Source: Hypsibius dujardini (Eukaryota > Tardigrada > Eutardigrada > Parachela > Hypsibiidae). From it: a stretch of 32,176 nucleotides of DNA. Within the stretch, counting starts at the first letter, position 1. Every line of letters begins with the position of its first letter. The notes under the pieces are model-generated. The model saw only the letters and a program-made list of their open reading frames with translations. It was not told where the DNA came from and made no database searches. Of this stretch, positions 1-8,169 are shown one piece after another. The stretch is from contig LRSR01011745.1 in the NCBI GenBank assembly GCA_001579985.1, forward strand, positions 1-32,176. Reading direction: 5' to 3'. The translations under genes and the position numbers were made by a program.

Positions 1-2460
1 GGACGGAGTGTCATCGCGACGACTGAGCATTGGGACCACGTGAAACGAGACTTCGATGACTGGAAAGCCGGTTGGAGACACGGACTGGATTATCTGACCG
101 TTTATGACGCTTTCTTCACTGAACGCGGCAATATGGCGTTCTCGCTCGGTGTAAAGAACTGTGTCGTCGTACAGACGGTCGACTTGTCGGAGGCGCTGGC
201 GAACTGCTCGGTGGAAGACCTTTTGGATGGGAATGGACCGGACGAAAGGAGTTTGTTGTTTGAGAAAGCGTGGTTGCTCAATGAAATGGACCGGCTGATG
301 ACGTCCATTCGCGATAGTCTCCAGGATCATGGGTACTATACATGTGATCTGGATGTGGTTGCGGCCGCGGAGAAACAGTTGAAGCAGACTTGCGACCAAT
401 TTCACTTTCGCTTCGCAGGTACTGTACACATGGAATAGAGAAATGGTCGGCGGACCAATTGTAAAATAATATTACTGAAAATATGCAAATACGTATAAAT
501 GTTCTCATGAAAAAACATTTACAAACTTTACACTTACATAAATTATAAACATGTATGTTTTAGCGAGGTATTTCGGATGTACGAGTACAACCGATGCGCC
601 TGACCGATGGAACTACGTGAAACAGCAGATCGAGATCTGGAAGGCTTGCATGAAGAACGGAGTGAATCATCTCACCATTCATGAAGGCTTCTTCACTGGA
701 CGGGATAATATGGACTACACTTTTGGCTGTAAAGACAGTGACGCTGGGTCCGCCATGGAGACAGAGAGTGAACAGACGAAGTACTTACTCGAAGACCTAA
801 CGAATGGAGACGGACCGAGCGAACCGCGTGTGTTGTTTGAGAAAGCGAGGGCGCTTCAAGAAATGGACGTGTTGATAGCATCCATTCGCCGTAGTCTCAA
901 CGGTCGTGGGTACTACACGTGCGACCTGGATGTTGTCGCGGCCACGGAGAGAAAGCTGGAGGAGTCTTGCGATCGATATTACCGTCGCTTCGCAGGTATA
1001 AATGAAACATCATGTTAAGATCTCAATCAATCAATCAATGAGTTCTTGTAGTTGTCAATTTTTTTCATTTTTGACAAAACATTGACAAAAAAGTCTTCAA
1101 TGACTGCTGGTCATATGCCAGTCAACAATCCAACTAAGATAATTAGTTTTAGAGTCTGTCAAGAGATGGCTAACCTGAAGCATACTTTTAAAATTTTGCC
1201 AGCTCACAGTCTGCGGAGAGCTTTTTCACTAAAAAAAAGTGGAAACTGGTTATCTTTGCAAATGATCTACACTTCATTGCTGATCACTGAGCAGTAAATT
1301 CATTTGAAGGTTCGGCTAAGATCACGGACAAGCTCCACTACTGCCAGCAACAGTATCGCATCTGGAAGGGCTTTGTCCGGCATTACAGTCCGCTATGGTT
1401 AGCAACCGACGGTTTCATCTCCTCCCTCAACGACCTTCCCCTACGCAGTCTCGAGGATATCCTCCTCTTCACCGGGACCGTCGGCCAGGCGCGAATCCGT
1501 CGCGTCTGTCGACGGTGGGGCACCATCATCCGCATGTCTTACATCAGTCAATGCCTCAACGTTGAAGTTCCTGATATCTGGAAGACCGTTTCTTCCGAGA
1601 GGATTCTTGTGTTGAGCAAGGGTCTTTCTGCCATGGCGACGGAGTATACCCACGCCATAGCCTTCATACGACCGTCCGTCCAGCCATCCGTCCAGCCATC
1701 TGTAAGCCAGTTTGAAGATGAGCTCCTGAACAAGCTGGCTGGAATTGCTAAATTCGTCCAAGTCAACGCGAGCCGTCGATCTCCGTGGGTCTTGACTCTG
1801 GTCAATTTTGAGATCGCAAGGACCGCCCACGTTTTGCTGCAATACTTGATGGATTCTAAACAACTGTTCAGCGAGTGTGCCCTGATTCGCTGCAGGTTAC
1901 TGTTGCCCCCGACATTTCCGTGTGCTACGGTTACCATGGGAAACTTCAGCGGGACCTTGACATCCTGGAAGGAGCCGATGCTAACGGAGTACTTTCGCCG
2001 GTGCCTTGGCCGACCAGATAACCTCGCGCCAGACATGCTGGCTGACGTACGACGATGCGCAGGTACGCGTGTTTAGAGTAATGTACAGTGAAAGATGTTC
2101 AACGTGATTCAAATTGCAGACCAAGTGAGAGATCCGGCGGAGCGGTTGAGGGTGCTCGCGTGTCTGAAAAAATGGAAAGAGTGGACTCGGTGTGACAGCT
2201 TTTCGGGCGACATCAGCGGGATTGGAGCGGCCATCTGGCAAGACATCGAGGTTTCTACGTTGGTGGAAATATTCGTCCGGAAAGTCCTGCGGGACGTGAG
2301 GTATAAACGTAAAACCCACGCAATGCACGTTCTGATGGAGTATAATGGTGGTGGTGCGCCGAATGCCTGCTTAATCAAAATTACCATTACCGTTTACATG
2401 AAGAAGGAAGAGTACCGCGTACTCGACACTTTTGTCCGGACACTGAAAGTGCTCTTGTAA
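1..2460 (+). CDS. F-box multi-module protein, copy 1 (5' end outside window)
   Basis: Exons by comparison with the other copies: 1-418 (3' part of exon 2), 564-995 (exon 3), 1310-2062 (exon 4), 2120-2460 (exon 5, stop TAA). All visible introns are GT-AG and phase 1 (145, 314 and 57 bp). The exon 2 part ends module 3 (motifs [30 protein letters not shown]). Exon 3 is module 4 ([41 protein letters not shown]). Exon 4 starts in frame at GSAKITDKL and carries the F-box around [18 protein letters not shown] and RRVCRRWG, then a short xPSV tract of three units and a C-terminal region. Exon 5 ends in VRTLKVLL. No internal stop or frameshift is seen. An SCF adaptor role is inferred from the F-box only. 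Whether the missing 5' part is intact cannot be judged. Confidence 0.75.
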
Positions 2461-2750
2461 TATGGCATGTTTACCCTCTTCAAACTCTCCTGTTGACCAC
2501 GCCCAACAAGTCTTCATATCCAATCATTATAGCTGTTTGACTCACGAATACCTTGCTTAGTTAGTAAGTCTATCTACCCTAACTCTATTCTGCTGCTTCA
2601 GCTAATTACTTTTATGTAACTCTGATGTTTGTGCTATTTACTATCATTTCTATGGTTAACACTTTACTACATAGTTTTGTGTCTTATTAGTTCTTCAGGC
2701 AGTTGTACCTCCTCTTTCCTTTCTTCTCTACCTATCTACACTTTCGGTCT

Positions 2751-2756
2751 AATAAA
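2751..2756 (+). other. Probable polyadenylation signal of copy 1
   Basis: AATAAA lies 291 bp after the stop of copy 1, in the context GTCTAATAAAC. The same hexamer in the same context lies downstream of copy 6 on the minus strand at 26543-26538. Conservation between two copies supports a 3'-end signal. Confidence 0.5.
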
Positions 2757-2789
2757 CTTGGTAACTATCCAACTTTCGGTTGGTAGACC

Positions 2790-3545
2790 CAACACTCCGT
2801 TACGCTGAAAAATTTGGAGTGATCGTGACTGTTTCGGTCTGCACTATAATCTTTTCGTCTCCCCGTCTGAGCGACAGGCATACGTTCAGTTCCTCCGTCT
2901 ACGACTCCGTCTGACTATATTCTTTGTCCGTCGTCGCCCTGGTCAACTGTCGCCAGTGGTCTTCGGCCTCTCCGTCTCACCCTGCGACTAACCGTCACAC
3001 TTCTGTAGAAAACAGTCTTTGGGTCCAGTTCTTCTTTTATGTGCCAACCGCCCGTCTATAAAACTAGCGCATCGTTTGACTCTCGCCCGTCTGTATTAAG
3101 ATCGACGCTTCTACCAGATCGACCGAGTGACCGTGACGCGTTACACAGTAAATTAATCCTTGGCACAAGAATGACAGTTCCTGCTATCAATCATTCGCTT
3201 AATTATGATCATTTAAAAGTAAGCCTTGCGTAAAAGCCTATTTCCGGCTGACCAACAGCCATGATAAAGCAGAAAGTAAGCAAAGAAGGCTATAATTTGC
3301 CTAGTTTGCGATTGCCAGCTTAGTCCACGAAAAACACTTTTGCATCGGGAAACCTTCAATACTCCTTACCTAACTGTATGTAGACTAGTTAAGGAGTACT
3401 GAAAGTCAGGCATGGCTGATTCTACTCATTTCCTTTCCTGGTGCATTGTTGGACTCTCTGATTTACGTTGTCGCATTTCCGTCTCTCCGTCCGTGACAAC
3501 CACACTGTCAGTCTTTCCGTGTATTCGTGTGATTCTCGTCACTTG
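2790..3545 (+). repeat. Conserved 3' flank of the gene family, CCGTCT-rich
   Basis: No convincing gene is seen. The stretch is full of irregular CCGTCT/CCGTCC-like words and recurs after copy 3 (about 12820-13620), after copy 5 (about 22450-23215), and inverted beyond copy 6 (about 26500-25960). It appears to have been copied along with the genes. ORFs here are short and not conserved between copies. Confidence 0.6.
3352..3408. repeat. Conserved palindrome in the 3' flank
   Basis: Imperfect inverted repeat with arms beginning TTCAATACTCC and ending GGAGTACTGAA, around a centre related to CTGTCTGCAGACAG. Related palindromes occur at 13143-13200 and 22609-22670, and half copies at about 4243 and 26310. 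It could be an RNA hairpin in the 3' flank or the remains of a small foldback element. Confidence 0.55.
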
Positions 3546-3703
3546 ACTCTTGTCGTCTTCTGTTTTCAATGGTGAAGTTTGTTGAATTTGATGTTGGATT
3601 GATTGCTTCGTTCCTGACCATGCAGGTTGCGTACGCCCAGAAAGATTTGCTGTGTGAAGTGAACATCGACATGGCCACACTAACGGTAACGCAGGACATC
3701 ACC
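3546..3703 (+). pseudogene. M17 aminopeptidase (NPEPL1-like) fragment A: one exon and its upstream intron
   Basis: After an intron-like stretch ending CCATGCAG at 3625, an exon opens with VAYAQKDLLCEVNIDMATLT. The word DMATLT matches the conserved DMATLTGAQ motif of M17 leucyl aminopeptidases. The family GAQGI is here VTQDI, and homology then stops. The same exon and intron end recur at 7055 in fragment B. No other aminopeptidase exon lies nearby, so this is an isolated fragment carried in the flank of copy 1. Confidence 0.7.
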
Positions 3704-3810
3704 CTGACGGAGAGACCGGTGACAATGAAACGGAGACACGGAAACACTGCGAGTCGGACGAGAGACGGAGAGATAGTGGGACGGTAAGTACGACGGGTGA
3801 CGGTGAGACG

Positions 3811-3934
3811 GAGACACAAGGAATTTAGCCGGTAACGAAAAAGCGTGTGGCGGACGCTCGGACGGCGTGACAGAGACACAAGGAATTTAGCCGGTAACGA
3901 AAAAGCGTGTGGCGGACGCTCGGACGGCGTGATA
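3811..3934 (+). repeat. Direct tandem duplication, 62-bp unit
   Basis: Two adjacent units starting GAGACACAAGG at 3811 and 3873 are the same over about 61 of 62 positions. They lie in the purine-rich, reverse-oriented flank ahead of copy 2. No function is evident. Confidence 0.85.
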
Positions 3935-4360
3935 GAAAGGCCTTGATGAAAACTCGGGTATCACATAATGCGCCAGTTTAAATGGTTGACGAATGGTACA
4001 TATGGAGGGAGAGTTCGACGCAGATTTCTTTGAAGGTCAGTCGGACGGTGAGACAGGAAGGCCCTCGCCCAATGTCGATTGTTAGACAAGAGCTCAAAAG
4101 GACATGGAATCACACGAATAGTCAGATGGAGAGACTAATGATGTGATTATCACGGACGGGGAGAAAGGAATGTGACAGTGTAGATCGGAGAGTCCAACAA
4201 TGCACCAGGCGGGGAAATGGACAGGGAGTCAGGAATGCCTGACCTTCAATACTCCGTAACTAGGTACAGCTGCCTGTAGAACTAATATAACACGTGATTA
4301 TATAGTAAAGTGTTAACCAAAGAAATGATAGTAATTAGCACATACATCAGAATTACATAC

Positions 4361-4498
4361 TGTACTGTCGCGTTAGCTTCGCGCAACAAACACAGCATTT
4401 TCAGTATATACTGCCCGGGCAATAACACACGGCGTGGGGGGGGGAATCACCTGGGGCGGTGCTACAGGTGCGCGAAGCTAACGCGGCATTACAGTACA
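4361..4498. mobile_element. Short terminal-inverted-repeat element (MITE-like)
   Basis: A perfect 17-bp inverted pair, CGCGTTAGCTTCGCGCA at 4369-4385 and its complement at 4469-4485, is flanked by TGTACTGT (4361) and ACAGTACA (4491). The interior has no ORF of note and contains a G9 run near 4437. A second copy lies at about 6288-6382 with most of its left arm missing. It is non-autonomous; I do not recognise its superfamily. Confidence 0.65.
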
Positions 4499-5090
4499 AG
4501 TAATTAGCTGTAGCAGCAGAATAGAGTTAATAGGGTAGATAGACTTAATAACTAAGCAAGGTACTAGTGAGTCAAACAGCTGGAATTATTGGATACGAGG
4601 ACTTGTTGGGAGTGGTTCAACAGAAGAGTTTGAACGGCTTCGAAGACATGGCAAATATTAGTAAAGTAAATATTACAACAGCACTTTCAATGACCGGACA
4701 AAAATACCGTGAACGCGGTCTTCGTGTAAACGGTCATGATGATGTTAATTAGAGAGACATTCGGCGCACCACCACCACTATACTCCATCACGACGTCCAT
4801 TGCGTGGGTTTTAGGCTTATACCTCACGTCCCGCAGGACTTTTAGGACGAAAATCTCCATCAACGTAATAACCTGGATATCTTGCCACATGGCCGCTCTA
4901 ATCCCGCTGATGTCCTCCGAAAAGCCGTCGCACTGGTTCCAGTCGTCCCAGTTCTTCAAACACGCGCACCCTCAACCGCTCCGCCAGATCTTTCACTTGG
5001 CCTGCAATTGGAATTACGTTAAAAGCGTAATGAAACACCCTTCGCAAAAACGACTTATGCGCCACCTGTTGGCCTGCCGGCCTGGTTAAG

Positions 5091-5134
5091 TTACGATTTC
5101 TAAAAGCGGCCTGGTTAACGGCCTTTACCTCGTA
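5091..5134. repeat. Dispersed repeat, 44 bp
   Basis: The stretch from TACGATTTCTAAAAGC to TTTACCTCGTA recurs at about 6382-6425. Its second half (GGCCTGGTTAACGGCC) recurs inverted at about 6029-6058. It marks the junctions between copy 2 remnants and inserted elements. Confidence 0.6.
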
Positions 5135-5235
5135 CTGTATAATCTCGATGAAGACACGGGAACAGCGTTCGTTTTGACTGGTGTTCCCTAGCATGAAGCG
5201 AACTCTGTTCCCGTGTTTTCATCGAGATTATACAG
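5135..5235. mobile_element. Foldback element inside copy 2
   Basis: Arms of about 37 bp, CTGTATAATCTCGATGAAGA... at 5135-5171 and its near-perfect complement at 5199-5235, enclose a short loop. The hairpin lies where the end of exon 4 of copy 2 should be, so its arrival or the accompanying rearrangement may have removed it. Confidence 0.7.
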
Positions 5236-6287
5236 TTTCTCAATGTTTTATTTAGAAAATCCAAATCACGTTGTTGTTGTATGTTGAATCACCTTTCACG
5301 ATGTCAGTCTATGCGGCGATCTCAAAATTGACCAGAGTCAAGGCCCACGGAGACCGACAACTCGCGTTGACTTGGATCTCTTCAGCAATTCCGGCCAGCT
5401 TGATCAGGAATTCATCGTCAAACTGACTGACGGACGGGTGGACGGACGGTCGAATGAAGGTTATGGTGTGAGTATGCTCCGTCACCATGACCGAGAGACC
5501 CTTGCTCAACACCGGAATCTTCGCAGACGAAATTGTCGTCCAGATATCGGGAACTTCAACGTTGAGGCATTTACTGATGTACGACATGCTGACGATGGCG
5601 CCCCACCGTCGACAGACGCGACGGACTCGCGCCTGGCCGACGGTCCCGGTGAAGAGGAGGATATCCTCGAGACTGCAGAGGGGAAGGTCGTTGAGGGAGG
5701 AGATGAAGCCGTCGGTGGCCCACCACAGTGGACTGTAATGGTGGACAAGACTCTTCCAGATGCGATACTGTTCCTGGCAGTAGTGGAGCTTGTCCGTGAT
5801 CTTAGCCGAACCTTCAAATGAATTTACTGCTCAGTGATCAGCAATGAAGTGTAGATCATTTGCCAAAGATAGCCAGTTCCCACTTTTTAAGTGAAAGGTC
5901 TCCGCAAATTGTTTACTGCCCGAAATTTCTAAAAAAAATAATTTTCTCAACCACCAAGTTGATCATCTATTGATAGTCCCTAAAACGAATTATTTGAGCA
6001 GGATTGTTGATTGGCACATGACCAGTACGAGGTAAAGGCCGTTGACCAGGCCGGTTTTTTCAACGTTGATTTCCCGGCACTGCAGTGCTGCCATGCCCAT
6101 AACAGGTGGCTTGAAAACATTCAGAAAATTCTCTGACCCATTTTAGTTCGTTCCTAAGCCTCACGGTTCGAATTTAAGTCCAAAAAAAGGAAGAGAAGAA
6201 TCTCAATGGAGAAGTGTGCAAGTGGTCCGGTAGAGGCGCCACTTCGGTTTCATCTCCCTGGGTTGACTTCGCAAAAACGACCTTCGC

Positions 6288-6382
6288 GCAACAAACACAG
6301 CATTTTCAGTATATACTGCCCGTGCAATAACACACGGAGTGGGCGGTGCTACAGTTGCGCGAAGCTAACGCGGCATTGCAGT
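6288..6382. mobile_element. Second, left-truncated copy of the 4361 element
   Basis: Shares CGCAACAAACACAGCATTTT and the right arm TGCGCGAAGCTAACGCGGCAT with the element at 4361-4498. The left terminal repeat is reduced to CTTCGCGCA, so it can no longer pair fully. Confidence 0.6.
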
Positions 6383-6424
6383 ACGATTTCTAAAAGCGGC
6401 CTGGTTAACGGCCTTTACCTCGTA

Positions 6425-6600
6425 GTTAACGAGTTTCGTCTCCCGCCTGACTCATCGGTCGGTACTCTATCTACCTTGACCCTACCATATCTCCGTGTCA
6501 TTCGAAGACACTATCAGTCTCCTTCCGACTCTCAAATTCTAACGCCTTCTTGTGAAGATTTTTGAAGACGCCGAAGAACTTTATGTGCGGTATGAAGCGG
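6425..6600 (+). repeat. Fragment of the gene-family 3' flank
   Basis: Words such as CTCAAATTCT...CTTCTTGT...AAGATTTTT match the distal flank of copy 5 near 23110-23135. No gene is seen. The fragment joins directly to aminopeptidase pseudogene B. Confidence 0.45.
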
Positions 6601-6604
6601 GATT

Positions 6605-7158
6605 GTGGCGGCGCTGCAGGTGCGCTTGGAGCCTTCTAGACGGCTTGCTGTTCGCTCGGGAGGCGTGATAGACAGACAAGCAGACAAGCAAACAGACGGA
6701 CAGACAGACAAGCAGACAGACAAGCAGACAGACAGGCAGGCAGGCAGACACTTCGGCAGACAGACAGGCACATAGACTGTAGTGTCTGCGTCTGCTTTTT
6801 AGGGACTTGATCAAGAACTCTTCGCCATTCTGTGCATCTCGAAGAACTCGATCAATGCCGATGCGACTCAACCGGACGACATTGTCTTCAGCTACTCCGG
6901 AAAGAGCATCGCGATCAACAACACCGATGCTGAGGGACGTGTGAGGGAATGTTGACCGACGAGACACGTTCATCTTTCTCTTATTGTCTTCTATTTTTGA
7001 TGGTGGAGTATGTTGGATTTTATATTTGATGGATTGCTTCATTCCTGACCCTGCAGGTTGCGTACGCCCAGAAGGATTTGCAATGTGAAGTGATCATCGA
7101 CATGGCCACGCTAACGGAAGCACAGGGCATTGTCACTGGTCACTATCACACCGCCATT
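6605..7158 (+). pseudogene. M17 aminopeptidase (NPEPL1-like) fragment B: parts of three exons
   Basis: Three consecutive exon remnants. About 6611-6665 matches the AGVLGALQAAVRS end of fragment C but has a TAG. Exon 6803-6943, after TTTTTAG, reads GLDQELFAILC...YSGKSIAINNTDAEGR, containing the M17 signature NTDAEGR, and then runs into a stop. Exon 7055-7158, after CCTGCAG, reads VAYAQKDLQCEVIIDMATLT followed by QGIVTGHYHTA. The family's metal-ligand Asp and Glu and catalytic Arg are kept. The stop, the lost end of the second exon, and an inverted-repeat element starting at 7159 show that it is dead. The order matches one ancestral gene with phase-0 introns. Confidence 0.8.
6668..6775. repeat. 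CAGA/CAGG tetranucleotide tract in an aminopeptidase intron
   Basis: Irregular GACA/GCAG tetranucleotides fill the intron before the GLDQEL exon. The equivalent intron of fragment C has a shorter related tract (about 24740-24785), so the microsatellite predates the split of the two pieces. The antisense Cys-rich reading frames come only from the repeat. Confidence 0.8.
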
Positions 7159-7274
7159 ACACTGGAGGGTCCGGGGAATGGGCAAAAGTGGCGGAGCAGG
7201 ATTAGTTTTCAAACAATCGAACAATCAACCACTTGATCACCCCCTGTTCCGCCCCTTTTGCCCNTCCCAGTGTA
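7159..7274. mobile_element. Terminal-inverted-repeat element containing the N base
   Basis: Ends ACACTGGAGGG and CCCAGTGT, with inner arms GGGCAAAAGTGGCGGAGCAGG and CCCCTGTTCCGCCCCTTTTGC, form an inverted pair around about 45 bp. A diverged copy lies at about 17368-17475. It interrupts aminopeptidase exon remnant B. The N at 7264 falls in the right arm, where a hairpin could disturb sequencing. Confidence 0.65.
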
Positions 7275-7361
7275 CTCAGTATTGTCGTTGACTGTATGAT
7301 GTCATTCCTAGGTCGTCTCGTGTGACGCTATTTGAACCGGTCATTTCGTCAGCTGCGAATA

Positions 7362-7519
7362 CAGCTGTGCTGAGGTTACTTTGAGAGTCGTTGTTTGGGT
7401 TCTGGTGAGCCGAGTGTGCAGTAATGTGACCTAAATCAATTAAAGCTTGATTGAGACGTTTTACCCCTACGGCCCACCCAACCCAAACAACGACCTTCAG
7501 AGTAACCTCAGCACAGCTG
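7362..7519. mobile_element. TA-flanked MITE with an empty-site counterpart
   Basis: Inverted ends CAGCTGTGCTGAGGTTACT at 7362 and the complement ending at 7519 extend inward through GTCGTTTGGGTT-like arms of about 45 bp, and both sides are flanked by TA. The homologous stretch near 17555-17575 passes from GTCAGCT to AATACCCGCTAAT without the element. TA duplication is typical of Tc1/mariner-type insertion, so it is probably a non-autonomous member of that superfamily. Confidence 0.7.
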
Positions 7520-7540
7520 TACAGTATTGATACCCGCTAA

Positions 7541-7662
7541 TACACCTTTGGCCAGAAAAATCGGGACGCTCGATTTGTCGAAAGGCAATTTGTTACCACA
7601 AGGCTGGAGGCTATACAAAAACGTGCTTTGATTGGAGGCGGAAATAGTTGGCCACAAGATTA
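7541..7662. mobile_element. Left half of the CTTTGGCCAG foldback element
   Basis: Matches the left arm of the palindrome at 17728-17975 from TTTGGCCAGAAAAATCGGG to GGCGGAAATAGTTGGCCAC, but the centre and right arm are missing. It lies about 500 bp upstream of copy 3. Complete or window-cut versions abut the starts of copies 5 and 6. Confidence 0.7.
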
Positions 7663-7785
7663 CCGTATGCTCGCGAACTCAAGGGACACCTAAGCCCCAC
7701 CTTCCTCGGTATGGCCCTGCACTCGATTGAACGTTCAATCTGATTCACTCTTCTCTGATTGGCTGATTTCGTACAGCTTACTCAT
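7661..7785 (+). repeat. Dispersed repeat shared with intron 3 of copy 5
   Basis: From ACCGTATGCTCG through CCTCGGTATGGCCCTGCA and CGATTGAACGTTCAATCT to GATTGGCTGATT...GTACAGCTTACT it matches 20505-20628. It contains a small palindrome TTGAACGTTCAA. No coding potential is conserved. Confidence 0.7.
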
Positions 7786-8169
7786 TGGTGTATTCGGCCA
7801 AAGGTGCATTCGACTGAGACTCACTGATCATGTTTCGGATGGACCTGTTCCGAGCCGGTTCGTGTTAGCAATCACTCATCCAGTTAACCCGTCTCATCTG
7901 GGCCGGGGGGGGGGAGGGTTAAAGTTCAGCGATCGAGATCAATCTCTTTCTGCTAGCAGGCAGGACAGAAAATGGAGCCTCTCATATTCTCAAGAATAGT
8001 ATGCGACTAGTATGCGAATAGTATTTCTTTTTATCTGGCTCAACTATACGTGACGCCAAATTACAGTGTAAAGCCAGCGTCGATTGATTGATTCATCGAA
8101 TTGCGTAGTCTTCGCCCCTTGAACCTAAATATATTATCTTCTTAAAACGCGGTGATCATTAGCGGGACC
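7786..8169 (+). promoter_or_regulatory. 5' flank of copy 3
   Basis: No gene is seen. The 50 bp before the ATG contain ATCTTCTTAAAAC, which is also present before copy 6 (TCTTCTTAAAACACGG) and in part before copy 5 (TCTTTTTAAAACG). It is the only upstream word shared by all three starts, so a core-promoter or 5'UTR role is plausible. A run of ten G lies near 7905 and GATTGATTGATT near 8080. Confidence 0.35.

Larger units (their letters stand above)
4673..6038 (-). pseudogene. F-box multi-module gene, copy 2 (decayed, exons 4 and 5 only)
   Basis: On the minus strand, intron 3 remnants run from about 6038 to 5812. Exon 4 starts at 5811 (GTTCGG after AAG) and keeps the F-box and a two-unit xPSV tract, but breaks off near 5310 after [10 protein letters not shown], so its last third and the donor are missing. 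Exon 5 starts at about 5001 after TTGCAG. It has lost two bases in the GCGCGTGT stretch near 4965 and more near 4700, so it is frameshifted at both ends. Exons 1-3 are absent. It is convergent with copy 1 and clearly non-functional. Confidence 0.8.

Noticed and set aside
3569-3787. Small ORF starting MVKFVEFDVGLIASFL, which resembles a signal peptide
   Set aside because: The first part is the aminopeptidase intron (same sequence at about 6995-7054). Only the VAYAQKDL part is exon.
4310-4507. Small ORF over the 4361 element
   Set aside because: It consists of the inverted-repeat element itself and does not continue in the second copy.
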